Shown in pieces: positions 1 through 12,100 of a stretch of DNA of 64,000 nt. Position 1 is the stretch's first letter, and every line of letters starts with the position of its first letter. A program made the translations under genes and the position numbers. Source of the DNA: Pithys albifrons albifrons (Eukaryota > Chordata > Aves > Passeriformes > Thamnophilidae). The stretch lies in contig NC_092470.1 in assembly GCF_047495875.1 (NCBI RefSeq), positions 15,103,001 to 15,167,000 of the forward strand. Direction: 5' to 3'. Under the pieces are notes generated by a model, which had not been told where the DNA came from, searched no databases, and saw nothing but the letters and a program-made list of their open reading frames with translations.

Positions 1-3000
1 GTAGGGCATCATTCGATATGAATATATAAGTGGGGGGAAAAATATTAGAAGCATTATTCTTTTTTTCCATTTTAGATTAAAGCAGGACACACCGGGAAAT
101 TTAGAGGAGTAGTTCATTCATTAACAGAAGAGAGGACCTACTGTACCCAAACCCCAGGTTACATTAAGAGAGGGTCAATGCATTCTTTCTGAGGCTTTTG
201 AAGTTCATACCTCATTAAGTTGCATGACATTTTGCCTGGAAGTGGGAGCTCTCATCTCTATCAAAAAGTCTCCTTGAGAAACTCTGCAGGTTACACAGCT
301 CCTAAGTGGCAGTTTAGACAAGAGACTCCATCCACAGACCTGATTAAAGACCAAAGTCAATGGCAGTATTTTTATCAATTAAGTGTTTGCCCTCTCATGC
401 AATCACCAGTTATGACACATTTAGGTTTGTCACTCCAAATAACATGGGCACACCTTAGGCAAACCATGCAGAGGAGGAGTGCTGCGATTTAAAACAAGTT
501 TGTTCCTTTTAATCTAAAAGGAAAAAGGAAAAACTTTGCAGCAATACATCACCCTTCTCCAGCTGCTAATCTTTTCCATTTCACACCCACTGATCATTAT
601 CACCATGAAAAGAACAGTCCTGTCTCAAAGGAAGATCTAAGGTTGTAGCCTTCGTTGTAATCAAGAGTAGATGAACTTAATGCTTCCTAACGCAACCCCT
701 GCATGTCATCCAAGTCTTTTTCTAAAACATTAATTCCCAATACTGCTCTCAGGTTATTTTTCTACTACAAGACCCCAAGTCAACACTGATTCCAGAATGG
801 CAGGAGATGTGACTGCATCAGAAAAATGATCAGTAACACTACAAAGACCCCACAGCCAGCAGAGGCTGAAATTAGAAGCCAGGCACATCACTTTTGAAGT
901 ACAATTTTCAAGACTATGCAGCTGAAAACTCAACCTTGATAATTCCTTCACATGCACGTCATATTTTTTAAAGTTTGGTTAGAAACCTTGACCCTCTTGA
1001 AATTAAGTCTCCTGCTGAATACTCTACTAGACTCACAATTCATGATAATGTTTCTAAAATGATAAACACCTTTGCAAAGCTCTCTCTCATTTTCTTTCAC
1101 TTGTCTGGATGTTAGCAACAGTTAAGCCAAGTGACTAATGTTGTTGTTTCATCTATAAACAGGGAACTTAGTGAATCACAACAATAGAAAGGTCACTTAC
1201 TAATAAATCTCCATTGTTTAGAGCATTTTTCATCCTTTTTTCCATACAACTTGATGATGTGTATATTCCAATAACACATTGACAAGAGTTAGGAAGTACC
1301 TTACAATATTGAAGTTGGAATTTTGACTTTTGAGGGTAGAAAGATAGAACTTTTATAAAAAAAAGATGATGATCAGCTAGATAATTGCAAGTACTTTAAA
1401 AAAAAACAAAACCAAAAAACTCTGAAACTCCTGACTTCACACTTCCCATCAACCGAAGACTCCTTCAACCCTTCTGTTCCACCCCAGCCCTGACAGCAAA
1501 CAAATAGCTTGGTCCTTCATCTTTGAGACTCTGGGTTTCCTAAGCACAAAGTCCCAGACACATCAGAAACAAGGTTTGAAACACTATCCTTCATCCACTA
1601 TGCTGTGAATTCCCATATCAACAGGACAGCACGGAAATAAAAGAGGGATGTGAGTAAAGCTAGTTTTAGATTTAATCCAGTATCTGTTCATCAAGAAAAT
1701 GTTCCCTAATGCAGTCTGAGGGCAGGCAACCAAAGGACTGTCCAGCCACACCGACTTTTTTTGCAGCTGAAGAAATCAACGCATCTTAAGGATGTGGGTT
1801 TGAACATCTTTATTTCAAATTCACCCCACAATATTCAGCCACAGGCTCTGCAAAATCACCCTGCCTTTTCTAAAGGCAATGACGTGTTGACAGTGGTAGG
1901 ATGGGAGAGCTGCTTGACCTACAGCCTGTGTGAGCACCGGTGGTGTTGCTTCCAGGCTATATTGAGGAACAGTCCCCTGCCCTATCTCTCCTGGCACGAG
2001 CCCCTCTGCCCCATGACTGCACTGCTGTGAGCAGCATCCAGTTCCAGGGACAGGGAGCTTGTTAAACGGCATTAGGGGAGGTAACAAACAGCTCTGGCTC
2101 ACAGATAGGATGCTCCGGGGTTGGGACCTGGCCCCTGGGAGCAGCTGTTTGCAGAGAAAAGGCTGAGCTGCTGTCCCAGCCCAAACCTGCAGCAATACAA
2201 TGCTGAGCTCCAATTCCTGGTAACCTCATTAACCACCAAACAGTCAGGCAATATTTAAATGAGACTACTTAATCACAAAAACATGACACTTGCTGTTATT
2301 ACAGGATGTGTTTTCCACCTTATTTCTTAATCTTCACACTTAAAAAGGCAGTAGTCTTATCATAGTAGTAGGCTGTGACCTCCGGTGGTCACATGCTGGC
2401 AGAGACAGGACAGATGATTTTTACAGAAGAGGTAAATAAAAGTCCAAGCTGCCAAAGCATAGTACCAAGACAGATGCAGCAGGTGGGTTTCTTTCTATTC
2501 ATGCACATTGATTTGAATAATACAAGAATCTCTACCCCCCCTATTAATGCATATGTGAAAGTACAATCTTTTCCATCACCCACAAAACTTTGGTCCGAAG
2601 TACACTGAACATCTCAGCTTCCCAAATCTCTGTTCTTAATTATAAATCATTAATTGGGCAACCCAGTAATTATCAGATGGGATAAAATATGCTCTAGCTC
2701 TCAAACAGGCTTGCAGCAACTGAACTGGAGACATCATTGTTTACTTTCTTCTCCTAAAAGGAGCTCAGTAATGCTGCTGCTGATAAAAAACAACTACCTA
2801 GTGGAGCTTTCAGAATGAAACTCATGCAAGATTTAATAAAATAATAAACAAAATTATGTAATCCTGAAGCTAAGGTAGTGGCTTAAAAGAGGAAGAGTAT
2901 AAAGGATGTAGTGCAAAGGTGTCAAGCAAGAACAAAGAGTGAAGTGTGGGAGAAGCAAATTTTCCTGAAAGTAAACAAATACAAGGATATCCTCTGACAT

Positions 3001-4963
3001 GTCAGTATTGCCTGTTATTTCCAGTTGCTTACAGAAATGAAATTCCTTATAGAGAAATTCATAGGATACTGTTCTCAGTTATGTGAAAACAGGCTGTAGG
3101 AGCCCATAAGTGGAAAACAGAGTTGCCATCACTTTGAAAAAGGAACCTGATGAAGTTTGTTATTCACTTACCAATGGCCAGGCCACAAAACTGTTGTGTC
3201 TACCTTCAGAAAAATAAAACCACCAGAAAGACAGATTTTTCTTTGTGTTCTGCTCATACCTAACAACCCTCAGATGAGCAGTCAATTAGCAACATGTGTA
3301 AAACAAAACCAATCTTAAAATGTACAAAGCATTTATACTGAGAGCAAACAGAATGACTAAATATTGACTTTTCAAATTTCCTTAAGCTACCAAAATCTGT
3401 TTGTTTTGAAAGGGAGCTGATTTGGGTATATACCTGGCCAGGAGAAGAGGAGGAAGAGAAAAAAGGGAGTCACTGCTGTATTAATAATGTTGCCACCAGT
3501 TTATTTGCATTGCAAAGAAACACTACACTGAGTGCCATATAGTCATCATTTGACACCAGGCTACATTTGACCTCAGCCCAGTTCTCACTATCACACAGTG
3601 ATGAGGACTTCTAAGTATACCACTCCAGTATAACACATTAAATAAAACTCCACACAAAACAGTGGGAAAATAAACTCATTCAGTAGATAAGACCAAGAAA
3701 ACAAAGCCTCCTGATTAGTTAAGTCATATGCTGTTCAAATGACATAAGGGTAATTTTATCCTGCATTCCACCATTCACGTGTTTCTACTGCAGCACCTCC
3801 ATCATATATTTGCACATAAGTTTCATTCTCTTTTCAGGTGTCCTAAGTTTAAATTAAGTTTCTTCAAAGTCAAGTTGAATTCGACAGGCTTGAGATTTAA
3901 CAAATTCAGGCAACATTTAGTTTCAAAATACAGAATATAGTATACTACGGGAAAGCCTTTCTCCCAAAGTCAGGTAGCGTTTTAATGTTGCTTCATGCAC
4001 AAGATATAGCATAATAAGCAGAGAATGAATTCCAATACAGACTTCCAGTTGGTAATTAAAAATAGGCAAAATTTAAAGCTGCCATGGCATTAAAGACCAA
4101 TATGATTAATTATTTACAACACACAACACTCTCCGAGATACAGGTCTATGACCAGTCCTGATCGGTTTTAGTTCCTTCCCTTTAAAAGCCACATTTGCAG
4201 GGAACTTTCCCTTCAAATTTTCCATCCTTGCACGCAGCTCTGCACTTGCTGGCGAGGTCTGTGGGCAGGACCATGAGCTCCAGCAGCTCACCCTGCCTGA
4301 GCATGGCAAGGCAATATGGAAAGCAAACAGTTACAGAGCTGGCTGGCAGCTTTGGCACAAATTTAACACACACATTTGTTCACCCCCACAAACCCAGGTT
4401 TAATTTGACAATCCCCATGTTCTGCAACAAAGCTGCTATTCAAGAGCGAGAGGAAGCTTGTTCCTTGTTAATGGAGTCATCGAGGTTATGAGCTTCCAGG
4501 AGGCTGACGTAAACCATACCCCGCTGCAGCCGAGCCCTGCGCTGCTTCCAGTTCCTCCCTGCCACGTTTAAAACTCCAACCAGAAAAATATTATCCCAGT
4601 GGGCAAGCACTGCACACTGGGATGCCCCGTTTTCCACACAGGCAATTTCTTCTTACCACCTCTCAACACATCAAGTCACACGAGCGCAGACATGAGCTCC
4701 AGGGGAGGAAAAAATAAAAGCAGGGGGATACCTGCACAGAGACAGCATTGTATGCCTCAAGAACCTATTTAAAACAGTCAGCTGGAAAGCCAGAGGAGCT
4801 CTGTGACTTACCTGGCCTTTACCACTGAGCATTTGCAACTGAACCAATATAAATAATCTCCTCAGGGAGCAAAGAGAAAATGAGCAGCACCTCCAAAAAG
4901 ATGGTGGGAAGTATTTTGTGGCAATAGTAGGAAAGGGAAAAAAGTATTTTAATTAGTACTCAC
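1..4963 (-). other. AKAP13: AKAP13 intron downstream of the start-codon exon (5' part)
   Basis: On the minus strand this stretch begins with the GTGAGT donor at 4958-4963 and runs off the window without another convincing coding exon. It is AT-rich, CpG-poor DNA with only short chance open frames on both strands. I recognised no transposon in it. Around 2620-2700 there is an ATTA/GATAA-rich block that could be regulatory. Two minus-strand donor-like sites (GTAAGT at about 3166-3176 and at 4805-4811) have only moderate acceptors. The intron assignment follows from the exon call at 4964-5008 and the known length of AKAP13's 5' introns. Confidence 0.75.
4812..4838 (-). other. candidate 27-nt in-frame microexon after the AKAP13 start exon
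   Basis: The minus strand reads TTATATTGGTTCAG, then 27 nt, then GTAAGTCAC. The donor (GGCCAG|GTAAGTCAC) is close to perfect; the acceptor has only a moderate pyrimidine tract. The 27 nt would add LQMLSGKGQ in frame directly after residue Y11 of AKAP13, with only about 125 nt of intron between. A longer version starting at an alternative GAG acceptor (49 nt) would break the frame. I know of no such insertion in AKAP13, so this may be a pseudo-exon. Confidence 0.2.
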
Positions 4964-4996
4964 ATATAACGGAGCTTGCTGTGGATTAAGTTTCAT
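4964..4996 (-). CDS. AKAP13: AKAP13 first coding exon: initiator codon and first 11 codons
   Basis: The minus strand encodes MKLNPQQAPLY followed immediately by a GTGAGT donor (4958-4963). I recognise this as the N-terminus of full-length AKAP13 (AKAP-Lbc/Brx family), whose next residue is Gly12, so the exon ends in phase 0 and the glycine codon opens the next exon outside the window. AKAP13 is a large cytoplasmic scaffold: it binds PKA regulatory subunits through an amphipathic helix and activates RhoA through a C-terminal DH-PH module. Only the extreme N-terminus lies here, and no catalytic domain is visible. The initiator ATG (4994-4996 complement) has G at -3 and A at +4, an acceptable Kozak context. 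No in-frame stop separates it from the acceptor, so the frame stays open upstream across GTC, GAG, TCT and TGT. Identification rests on an 11-residue match recalled from knowledge plus perfect exon structure, so an alignment would settle it. Confidence 0.85.
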
Positions 4997-5008
4997 GACC
5001 TCAGAACA
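4964..5008 (-). other. AKAP13: AKAP13 start-codon exon (12 nt 5'UTR + 33 nt coding)
   Basis: This 45-nt exon is bounded on the minus strand by a strong acceptor (5009-5028; an almost pure pyrimidine run ending TTTCAG) and a strong donor (TAT|GTGAGTACT at 4958-4963). The 12 nt before the ATG are untranslated in the canonical transcript and must be preceded by at least one upstream exon at higher coordinates. The TGA formed by the ATGA at the start codon lies in another frame, which matters for any upstream ORF spliced onto this exon. Confidence 0.85.
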
Positions 5009-8000
5009 CTGAAACAAAAAAGAAAAAGCAAGTTTAAGCTATTTTTCATAAATTTTTTGGTACTTTTTTACAAGCTGCTTTAGCACCCATACATTACTTC
5101 TTCCAATAATCACTTCTACACAGCAATTTTTTACTGCCTCTTTTTGGTTTAATAAGATTTTTTTTTTTAGTTTATCCTCACATTAAGCAAAGACAATTCT
5201 AAAATAATTGGTAGAGCAGTGCTCATCTGAGTCACCTTCACTGTTGGCACTGATGACATGCCCCAAGTGAAATTCACTTCCTCTTCATGTCCATCTCAGT
5301 TCATCTTTCCTCCTAGTAACCCTCAATTCATACCTGATTTTTATGACAAATTAAAATCTTTAACTGCTATCCTTCCAACAATTCCCCCACTTTCCCATCA
5401 AAAAAGCATTTGCAAACATTAGTAGTTCTCTCTGCTGCTCAAGAAACCCGACTATTACCTTCCTCAAGTTAATTTTGTGCCATTTTCACTCCTTTCACTA
5501 GATTACTTGTTCAAAAAACATTTTAAAAGTATTTAAAAAATAAACCATCAAAAATGTTCCTTGTAAAACTGAGGAAAGACTTCTAGAAAAGATTATGCTC
5601 ACGATTCTGCACCAGCACTTTTCATAGGCAAAAACTACCATTACTCATCCTACAAGAGTCATTTTAGTCAAGAATCTTTCCTCTTTCAGGTCTGTCTCTG
5701 GAATTTCTCTGTAACATGGTGAAGTTTCCAGTACTGAGCTTTGAATCAGTTGAACCAGAATTTCTCTTGCATTAATTCCTCCATTGCAGCAGAAAATATT
5801 CACCCTAAACAAAACCTCTAAGTTTTCATTCAGTATGTGTATTAAGAGATCCAGGATCCTAAGATGAAGGAATGCAAAACAATTAAAAATGGAATTTCTG
5901 CTGTTACTCATGTCTCCAGTACTGGTAATGCTCTGCAAATACTTCAAACCCTTTTTAAAATAGATGAAATACCACTCTGCTTTTCACACAAAAAATGCAG
6001 GATCTTTTTCATGCTTTGTTCCTGTCCAAATCCCACGGTTTGCCTTTAGTGAGACAGAAATTAAACCACAGCCTAAGTTTTCTTAGCTGATTCCAGCTAT
6101 CCTTGCTCCTTCACATGCTCTCCCAATTTTACAAAATGTTTTTGTACCAGTTCTTTTAAAATGACAGAATGACCTGCCAGACTTGTGCATCAAAACAGCT
6201 CCTCTGCAAAAGATCCCGTGAGGCAGTCAGTGGACAGACAAATATTTTGCAATAGTTTTAAATCTAGTCCAGTTCATACTTATTTTCAACCTTGAGATTC
6301 CCCTTCTTACAGCAAGAATACTTCAAAATGGTTATGACCAATAGTTTTCACTGTATTTTCAGCTCTTAAAAAGACTGGCTTACTCATGAAAATAGGGGAT
6401 TAATAACACTAGCTGTCATTTGGGCAGGTGAGCTCCAAGGACAGCTCTGAAAGCAATCCTCACTGGTGCCTTGTAACACACTCCTGAATTCCAGTCCTAC
6501 TGAGGGCACAAAAAGAAAAGGAAAAAAGAAGAAACAAACCAAAAAAATGGACAAACCCTGCCAATCTCGCTCATGACCTACTTGTGCCTCTCTCCTGTTG
6601 TGAACCTGGTTGTCCTTAACAGGGGCATAAAAACATTGCTCATTTATTATTTTAAATAATAAAGTGAGATGGCATGCTCTGAGCTTTGCCATCCAACAGA
6701 AGTGCAGACAGTTTTGTTCTGCTCCATCACCTTCCTGGCAGATGCTTGAGAACAGCCGAGCAGAGAAATGAGAGAGGAGAAAGAGATGCACAGATCAGGA
6801 TGGGGCGGCATTAGAAACTCCCACTGGGTCGCCTCTTTCTGCGGTCGAGGTCATTTTGGCTGTGATGAAAGTACCACAAGTCAGAGTCCAAAAGCAGCAC
6901 ATACTCAGTGTGCAAGGAAGGGAGAATATTGACACTTCTTATGTAGGAAAAAAGGGGAGTCCTGTGAGTTCAAACTCATGACCAGTTTATGTTGGGGTTT
7001 TTTTGCAAGAGATGTGCACAACAGCAGCAGTGAAATAAGGTGACACTGCTGAACACTTGGTCTTGTCAGAAAATCTTGGAAATGCTTCCTGAAGGAAGAT
7101 TTTTCTCCCCATTTTTATCTTACCAGTTGGCCCTTACATCAGTAACTTAAAATGATCTCTTGGTTCATAATGCACGTCATTCCAATTTTTCTAAGGACGC
7201 AAACTCAGTTTGCAAGGAGACAGGCAGGTTTGGAAGATATTTTATTTTATCTTGTTAGGAAGTGCTTTGCCAAAAACATAGGAGAAAAACTGAGTGACAG
7301 ATAAGCCTGAATGACTACCCTCTGTCAGCAAATAACTAAATTTAGTTTTCTAGACAGACAAGTGAACTTCTCCAACCAGTGGGAAGGCAGGGTGCAGCCT
7401 CTGGAAAACTTCTAAAAACTTTAATCCAGTAACAAAAGGGGAAACAGAAGGCAGATCATACTGGTCATAACCAAATCAAGATTCATAAGGACTCTAATAT
7501 AGTCAATTGACTACTTCAAGTGTAAAAATGAGGAGGAAAAAAACAGTATAAAAGAGGTTAAACTATGCTTTCTCCCAGTATTTGAGGAGCATATCCTTCA
7601 AGCCAATGCCTTCTAGGAGCCCCAGAAAGCAATTCCTATCTTTTGGGGCAGGAAGAACTCGCTCTATCAGATACTGTAAACTGCAGTGAGAATACCTGGC
7701 CCTTCTTGGGGGATCAGGATCATGAACTACCTTGAAAGCCAAACTATCAAGAACAGGCAAATATAAATCCCATCTCTCTTGCCCACCTCCCACTCAGCAC
7801 ATCCTCATGGGCATCCTCATGGCAGCCAGTAGACACTGCTCCAGTAGCAGTTGCCTGTACTTAAAACATTGATATTATTTCTTGCAAATAGCTGAATCTT
7901 TTTAATTTCAATATCTGGGAGATTTATCACATGCTCCATATACATCCAGACAATTACACTGCATTATTTCTACAATTATACTGTTTTCCACCTCAGGATA

Positions 8001-9028
8001 ACACAGCAAAATCCTTTCCATTTGCAAATTTGAAAGTAGGACATGATATGAAAATCTAGGTTCAAGCTCTTCAAAGCAACAATGATTTTAGACATTACAA
8101 AAATCTGCAGAGGTCAGTAAAATAGAAAGCTACTGAAGCCTTCTCAAATGGATGGGTAACTTTCTGCTCTGTTAAGCATTAGAGAATTGTGAGTTGTGTT
8201 AAAGTCTCTTCTAGTGAACTTCAGTGTTATTTTGCACAAAATTTCATGGATGAGGACAAAGGACTGTTCTTCATTTCTCTGGGTATAGTAACTCTGAGGG
8301 GAAAGAAAAGGAAAAAACCATTTACTTGCTCATCCAGGATTAGGGCTTCATTGGTTACATGCTGTAAAAATGCAAACAAAGTATCTGCCCTGAAGAGTTT
8401 ACAAACAAGCAATGGCAGTAGGAAAAGATAGAAACACCTTATGCCAAAGCAAAAAATCCTCTCCATGCACTACTCCCAGCTACCATTTAATTTAACCATA
8501 ATTAGGTGCTGTTTCTTCTAAGCATTGCAGGCAAAGAAGGTATTTTGAGGGCAAATATGAGCAGGAGGTCAGTGGCCCTCCAGAACAACACATCCCACAC
8601 CCACACACAAGCTGCAGCGCTGAAGGACTTTGCACACTGTGTAGACAGGAATGCCAAAATGGCTTTTCCATTTTCCCATCACACGCTGTTCAGACTTGCA
8701 TCTTTTGGCACTGGGCTTGCATCAAACGCAGGTCTCACTGCGCAGCTTCTGTGGGCTACCCAGTGTCCACTCCTGGCTGCTGGGCTCCAAGAACCACACA
8801 CACTTCTTACAGCATACAGATGGAAGAAAGAAAACATTGTGCTACTCTCAAGAGTTGTCCATTAACAATTTTTTATATTTTTATCAAAAGGAAGAGTTGC
8901 AGGATTGGCAGAAACAAGAACAACCAATATCACCTCCAACAACTGACCAGAACTGCATCAAGCAGGATGAGGGTTTCATTCATGTGGTATATCTGGGAAA
9001 GCCTACCCTTTCCCTCCCCCTCAGGCAC

Positions 9029-9140
9029 TAAATAAACTTCAATTTTAAGTGCTAGAGTTCTTTCAAGCTTTTCAAGTTCGATTTTAAGGTAGTTTGAGTA
9101 AACTTCAGTTTCACATACACTTCAAGTTTAAGCTTTGCTG
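9029..9140. repeat. degenerate ACTTCAAGTTT-like low-complexity patch
   Basis: Variants of AACTTCAATTTTAAG, TTCAAGTTCGATTTTAAGG, AACTTCAGTTT and ACTTCAAGTTTAAGC recur at irregular spacing over about 110 bp. This resembles a decayed minisatellite. No known family recognised. Confidence 0.35.
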
Positions 9141-12100
9141 AACTTTACCTGAAACTCAGCACTTGACCTTTTAATTTTTCATTTTGACATTTGATTTTAG
9201 AAACATTGAACCTTATTTGCAAAGCTTTGTCTATGCACTCCCAGTTGAACAAAAAAAAACCAAAACACCCAACCAATCTTAGCCATAAAGAGCTTGTGGT
9301 TGCGGGCAAGAAAGAACAGCCAAAAAAACACATGAAGAATCTGATGGTTACGGATCGCATGGAAAAGCATTCCAGCAGATAAACAGAAATGCAGAGAAAG
9401 CAGGACAGCTTTCCAGCTGTAAGCATCACAGCATCGCTGGGATGAAAGCCAAAAGAGGATTTATCTTTTTTAATGTAACAGAATTTGCTTTTTATAAAAC
9501 CATCCTGTAACATTATTTTGTAAGGACTTCACTCCTTGAAAGGACTAAAATTTGACTACAAGGCTTTGGAGTAACACTTCACCAGGTAGTCCAAACAACA
9601 TATATCCCACAGAAATTAGAAAAGAACTATTGATACTGATTTTCTGCAAGAGAGCAAGACATAAACAGAATTCCTTTTGTACTGTACCACTGGCACCAAT
9701 AAATACATTCATTGTGGAACAAACTGCCTTAGAGCCAGCCCTCAGATCCTCACTCTTTAGGCAAATAACCCGGAAGTTGTAAAAGAGTTTAAAGAAATCC
9801 AGGTATTTCCAGGGAGTACATATCCACCCCGCCTTGCTGAGCTGCATCACTTCCTTCTATATGGCTGCACTTACAAAAATAAAACCAAGATTCCAAAAAC
9901 ACATCACTTCTCATTCAACAAAGCAGTGTCCTCAAGGGCACTCCTCCACACTCTGGTTGGATAAAATGTTAATCCATCAAGTACTTACAAATACCAAGAG
10001 GATTGGGTTTCAGGCCCTGCAGAGCTGCTGCTCTAAACTACACAAGATAAATAAAGATGGGGAAACAGCAAGTGGGGGGACCAGGGAGGAGACCAACTGT
10101 ATACAGATGAATTCCTGCTGGAGCCATGACTGCATGCAAAGAGAACTAAAATAGCAATGTCTTTCACAAGTTTATTGTTCTCCTCTAGTGTCAAGGGAAT
10201 TACAATTTTGAGTGGTGTATGACATTACTGTGTTGTACTACCCATCATCAGTCTCCTCGTTTTTCTGTTACAACACAATTATTTGAAAAAAGGTGTTTCT
10301 TGGTTTGGTTTGGGAGTTGTACTTAATTTTTTTCTTTCTTGTAGCAGAAAGTCTGAAAATGGAAAGAAACAATAACTTGAGGTTGATTTTATTACTTATA
10401 TTTTCTTGTCTGGTGTTTTTCCTGGGTATCTTCCTGCAAAGGTCAGACCTGCAGTTACTCTAACTCTGTAGTATTGGGTGGACAAGGGTTTGCTCACACA
10501 CTCTGTCCCACAAGTTTCATCCTACACTGAATGAAAACCAGCACACACCATTCATAAAATGAATGAGCATCTTAATTGGCGTACAACTGCCATGTCCTTA
10601 AAATGCACGTGAGAGGAGACTGAAATAAACCCAGGACAAAACCAACAAACAGCTTTGGCAGAAGAAATAAACCCATAACCCAGTTCTTCAACAATGTGCA
10701 CAGAGAAATCTGTATAAACAGAGTAACTGCAATTGCAATGAGTAAAATAAACCCCAAGATAGAAAATAGATCCTTGCAGGCATCATACTACCAAATACAG
10801 AACAGCTTTCTCCGTTGCTATAATAATGCACAATTTTGTATATCTGGTCAGAAATAGGAGGCTGGAGGGATTAGGACAAGTAACCCACACCGAACTTATT
10901 TTGCAGACATACAGGAAAGTGATACCACCAGCAAAAGCCATTGAACATGGAAAGGAGAAGAGGTGAGGAAACAAGAAACCACACTTCAAACCTGCAGCAG
11001 CGAACAAGCTACCGACACACTGCAGAATCATGTCTACTATCACAGCTGAGCTTAGAACTAAGAAAACCTCAGATATTTCTGTACAATCATTTGAGTTAAT
11101 GTAATTCACTGCACATTATGTTTTCTCACTAAATTGATTGCTTAGGAATAAAAATATATCCCTCATGTAGCATTTCCACAGGTGATACCACTTCCCTGCT
11201 GTGCCTGTCTGCAAACAAAACCATATGATGACATTCAACTACAGATACACAGGAGTTTCTTTTGGCTGCAAGGGATGGAAAGGAGGTTTAAAGGTGTTCT
11301 GTGTTGGCTTGAATCTACTATTGCTTTCCTCCAAAGGCTTGGAGGTAACCTAGCAAGCCATCCTCAGGAAAACAAGAGACACACAGATTCCTTTCACAAA
11401 ACGAAAAGGAACCTCACAACCACCTTTTCCCTCTAGGAAAAAAAATTTAAAAGAGCATATTTAATTTCAAATTCAGCCTAAAATCTGTTGATTTTTGGTT
11501 TGTTTTTCTTTTAACAGTGTTGAAAACCTCAGTACTGTGGCCTTCACCTACAACAGCCCACCCCTCAGGAGTCAAGGAGCTGCAAGAGCTGAACAACTTG
11601 CAGAGGGGCTGGGAGCCTCAGTGCAGCACAACCTAACAGAGCGTCACTAATTGACTGATGATTTAATAAAATGCTCTGGATATAGATTAACTTGCTTTGC
11701 TTAATGTAGCTCAGCTTCCTGGCAGCAGGCACTGGCACGACACTGTTCCTGGGCTGGGAGCTGGGCTGCACTCACCCCTGCTCCAGCTGACCACCTGGCC
11801 ACACCACTTCACTTACCCAAATCTTCCCCATTATCCTTCCCAAAATAATGACGTTTAACACAAAGTTAAGATACAGGCAAGCAGATAATGCACACATGCA
11901 TAAGAAAAATAAACTTAAGCCTTATCTGTGCTAAGTCCCTAACTCAGATTTGCCAGCCCTGTCTTACTACAGAGATGAACACATAGACAAATGCTCTTAG
12001 TCTCAGCACTAAGTTTCTTCTTTTTTCACTATTTCAATCTCATCATTGTAAAAAAAAAATCATTTAATGTCTTACTTATTCCTGCCTGAAGCAGTGTAGG

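Noticed and set aside
7799..7823. Two copies of CATCCTCATGG
   Set aside because: Too short to be a meaningful repeat feature.
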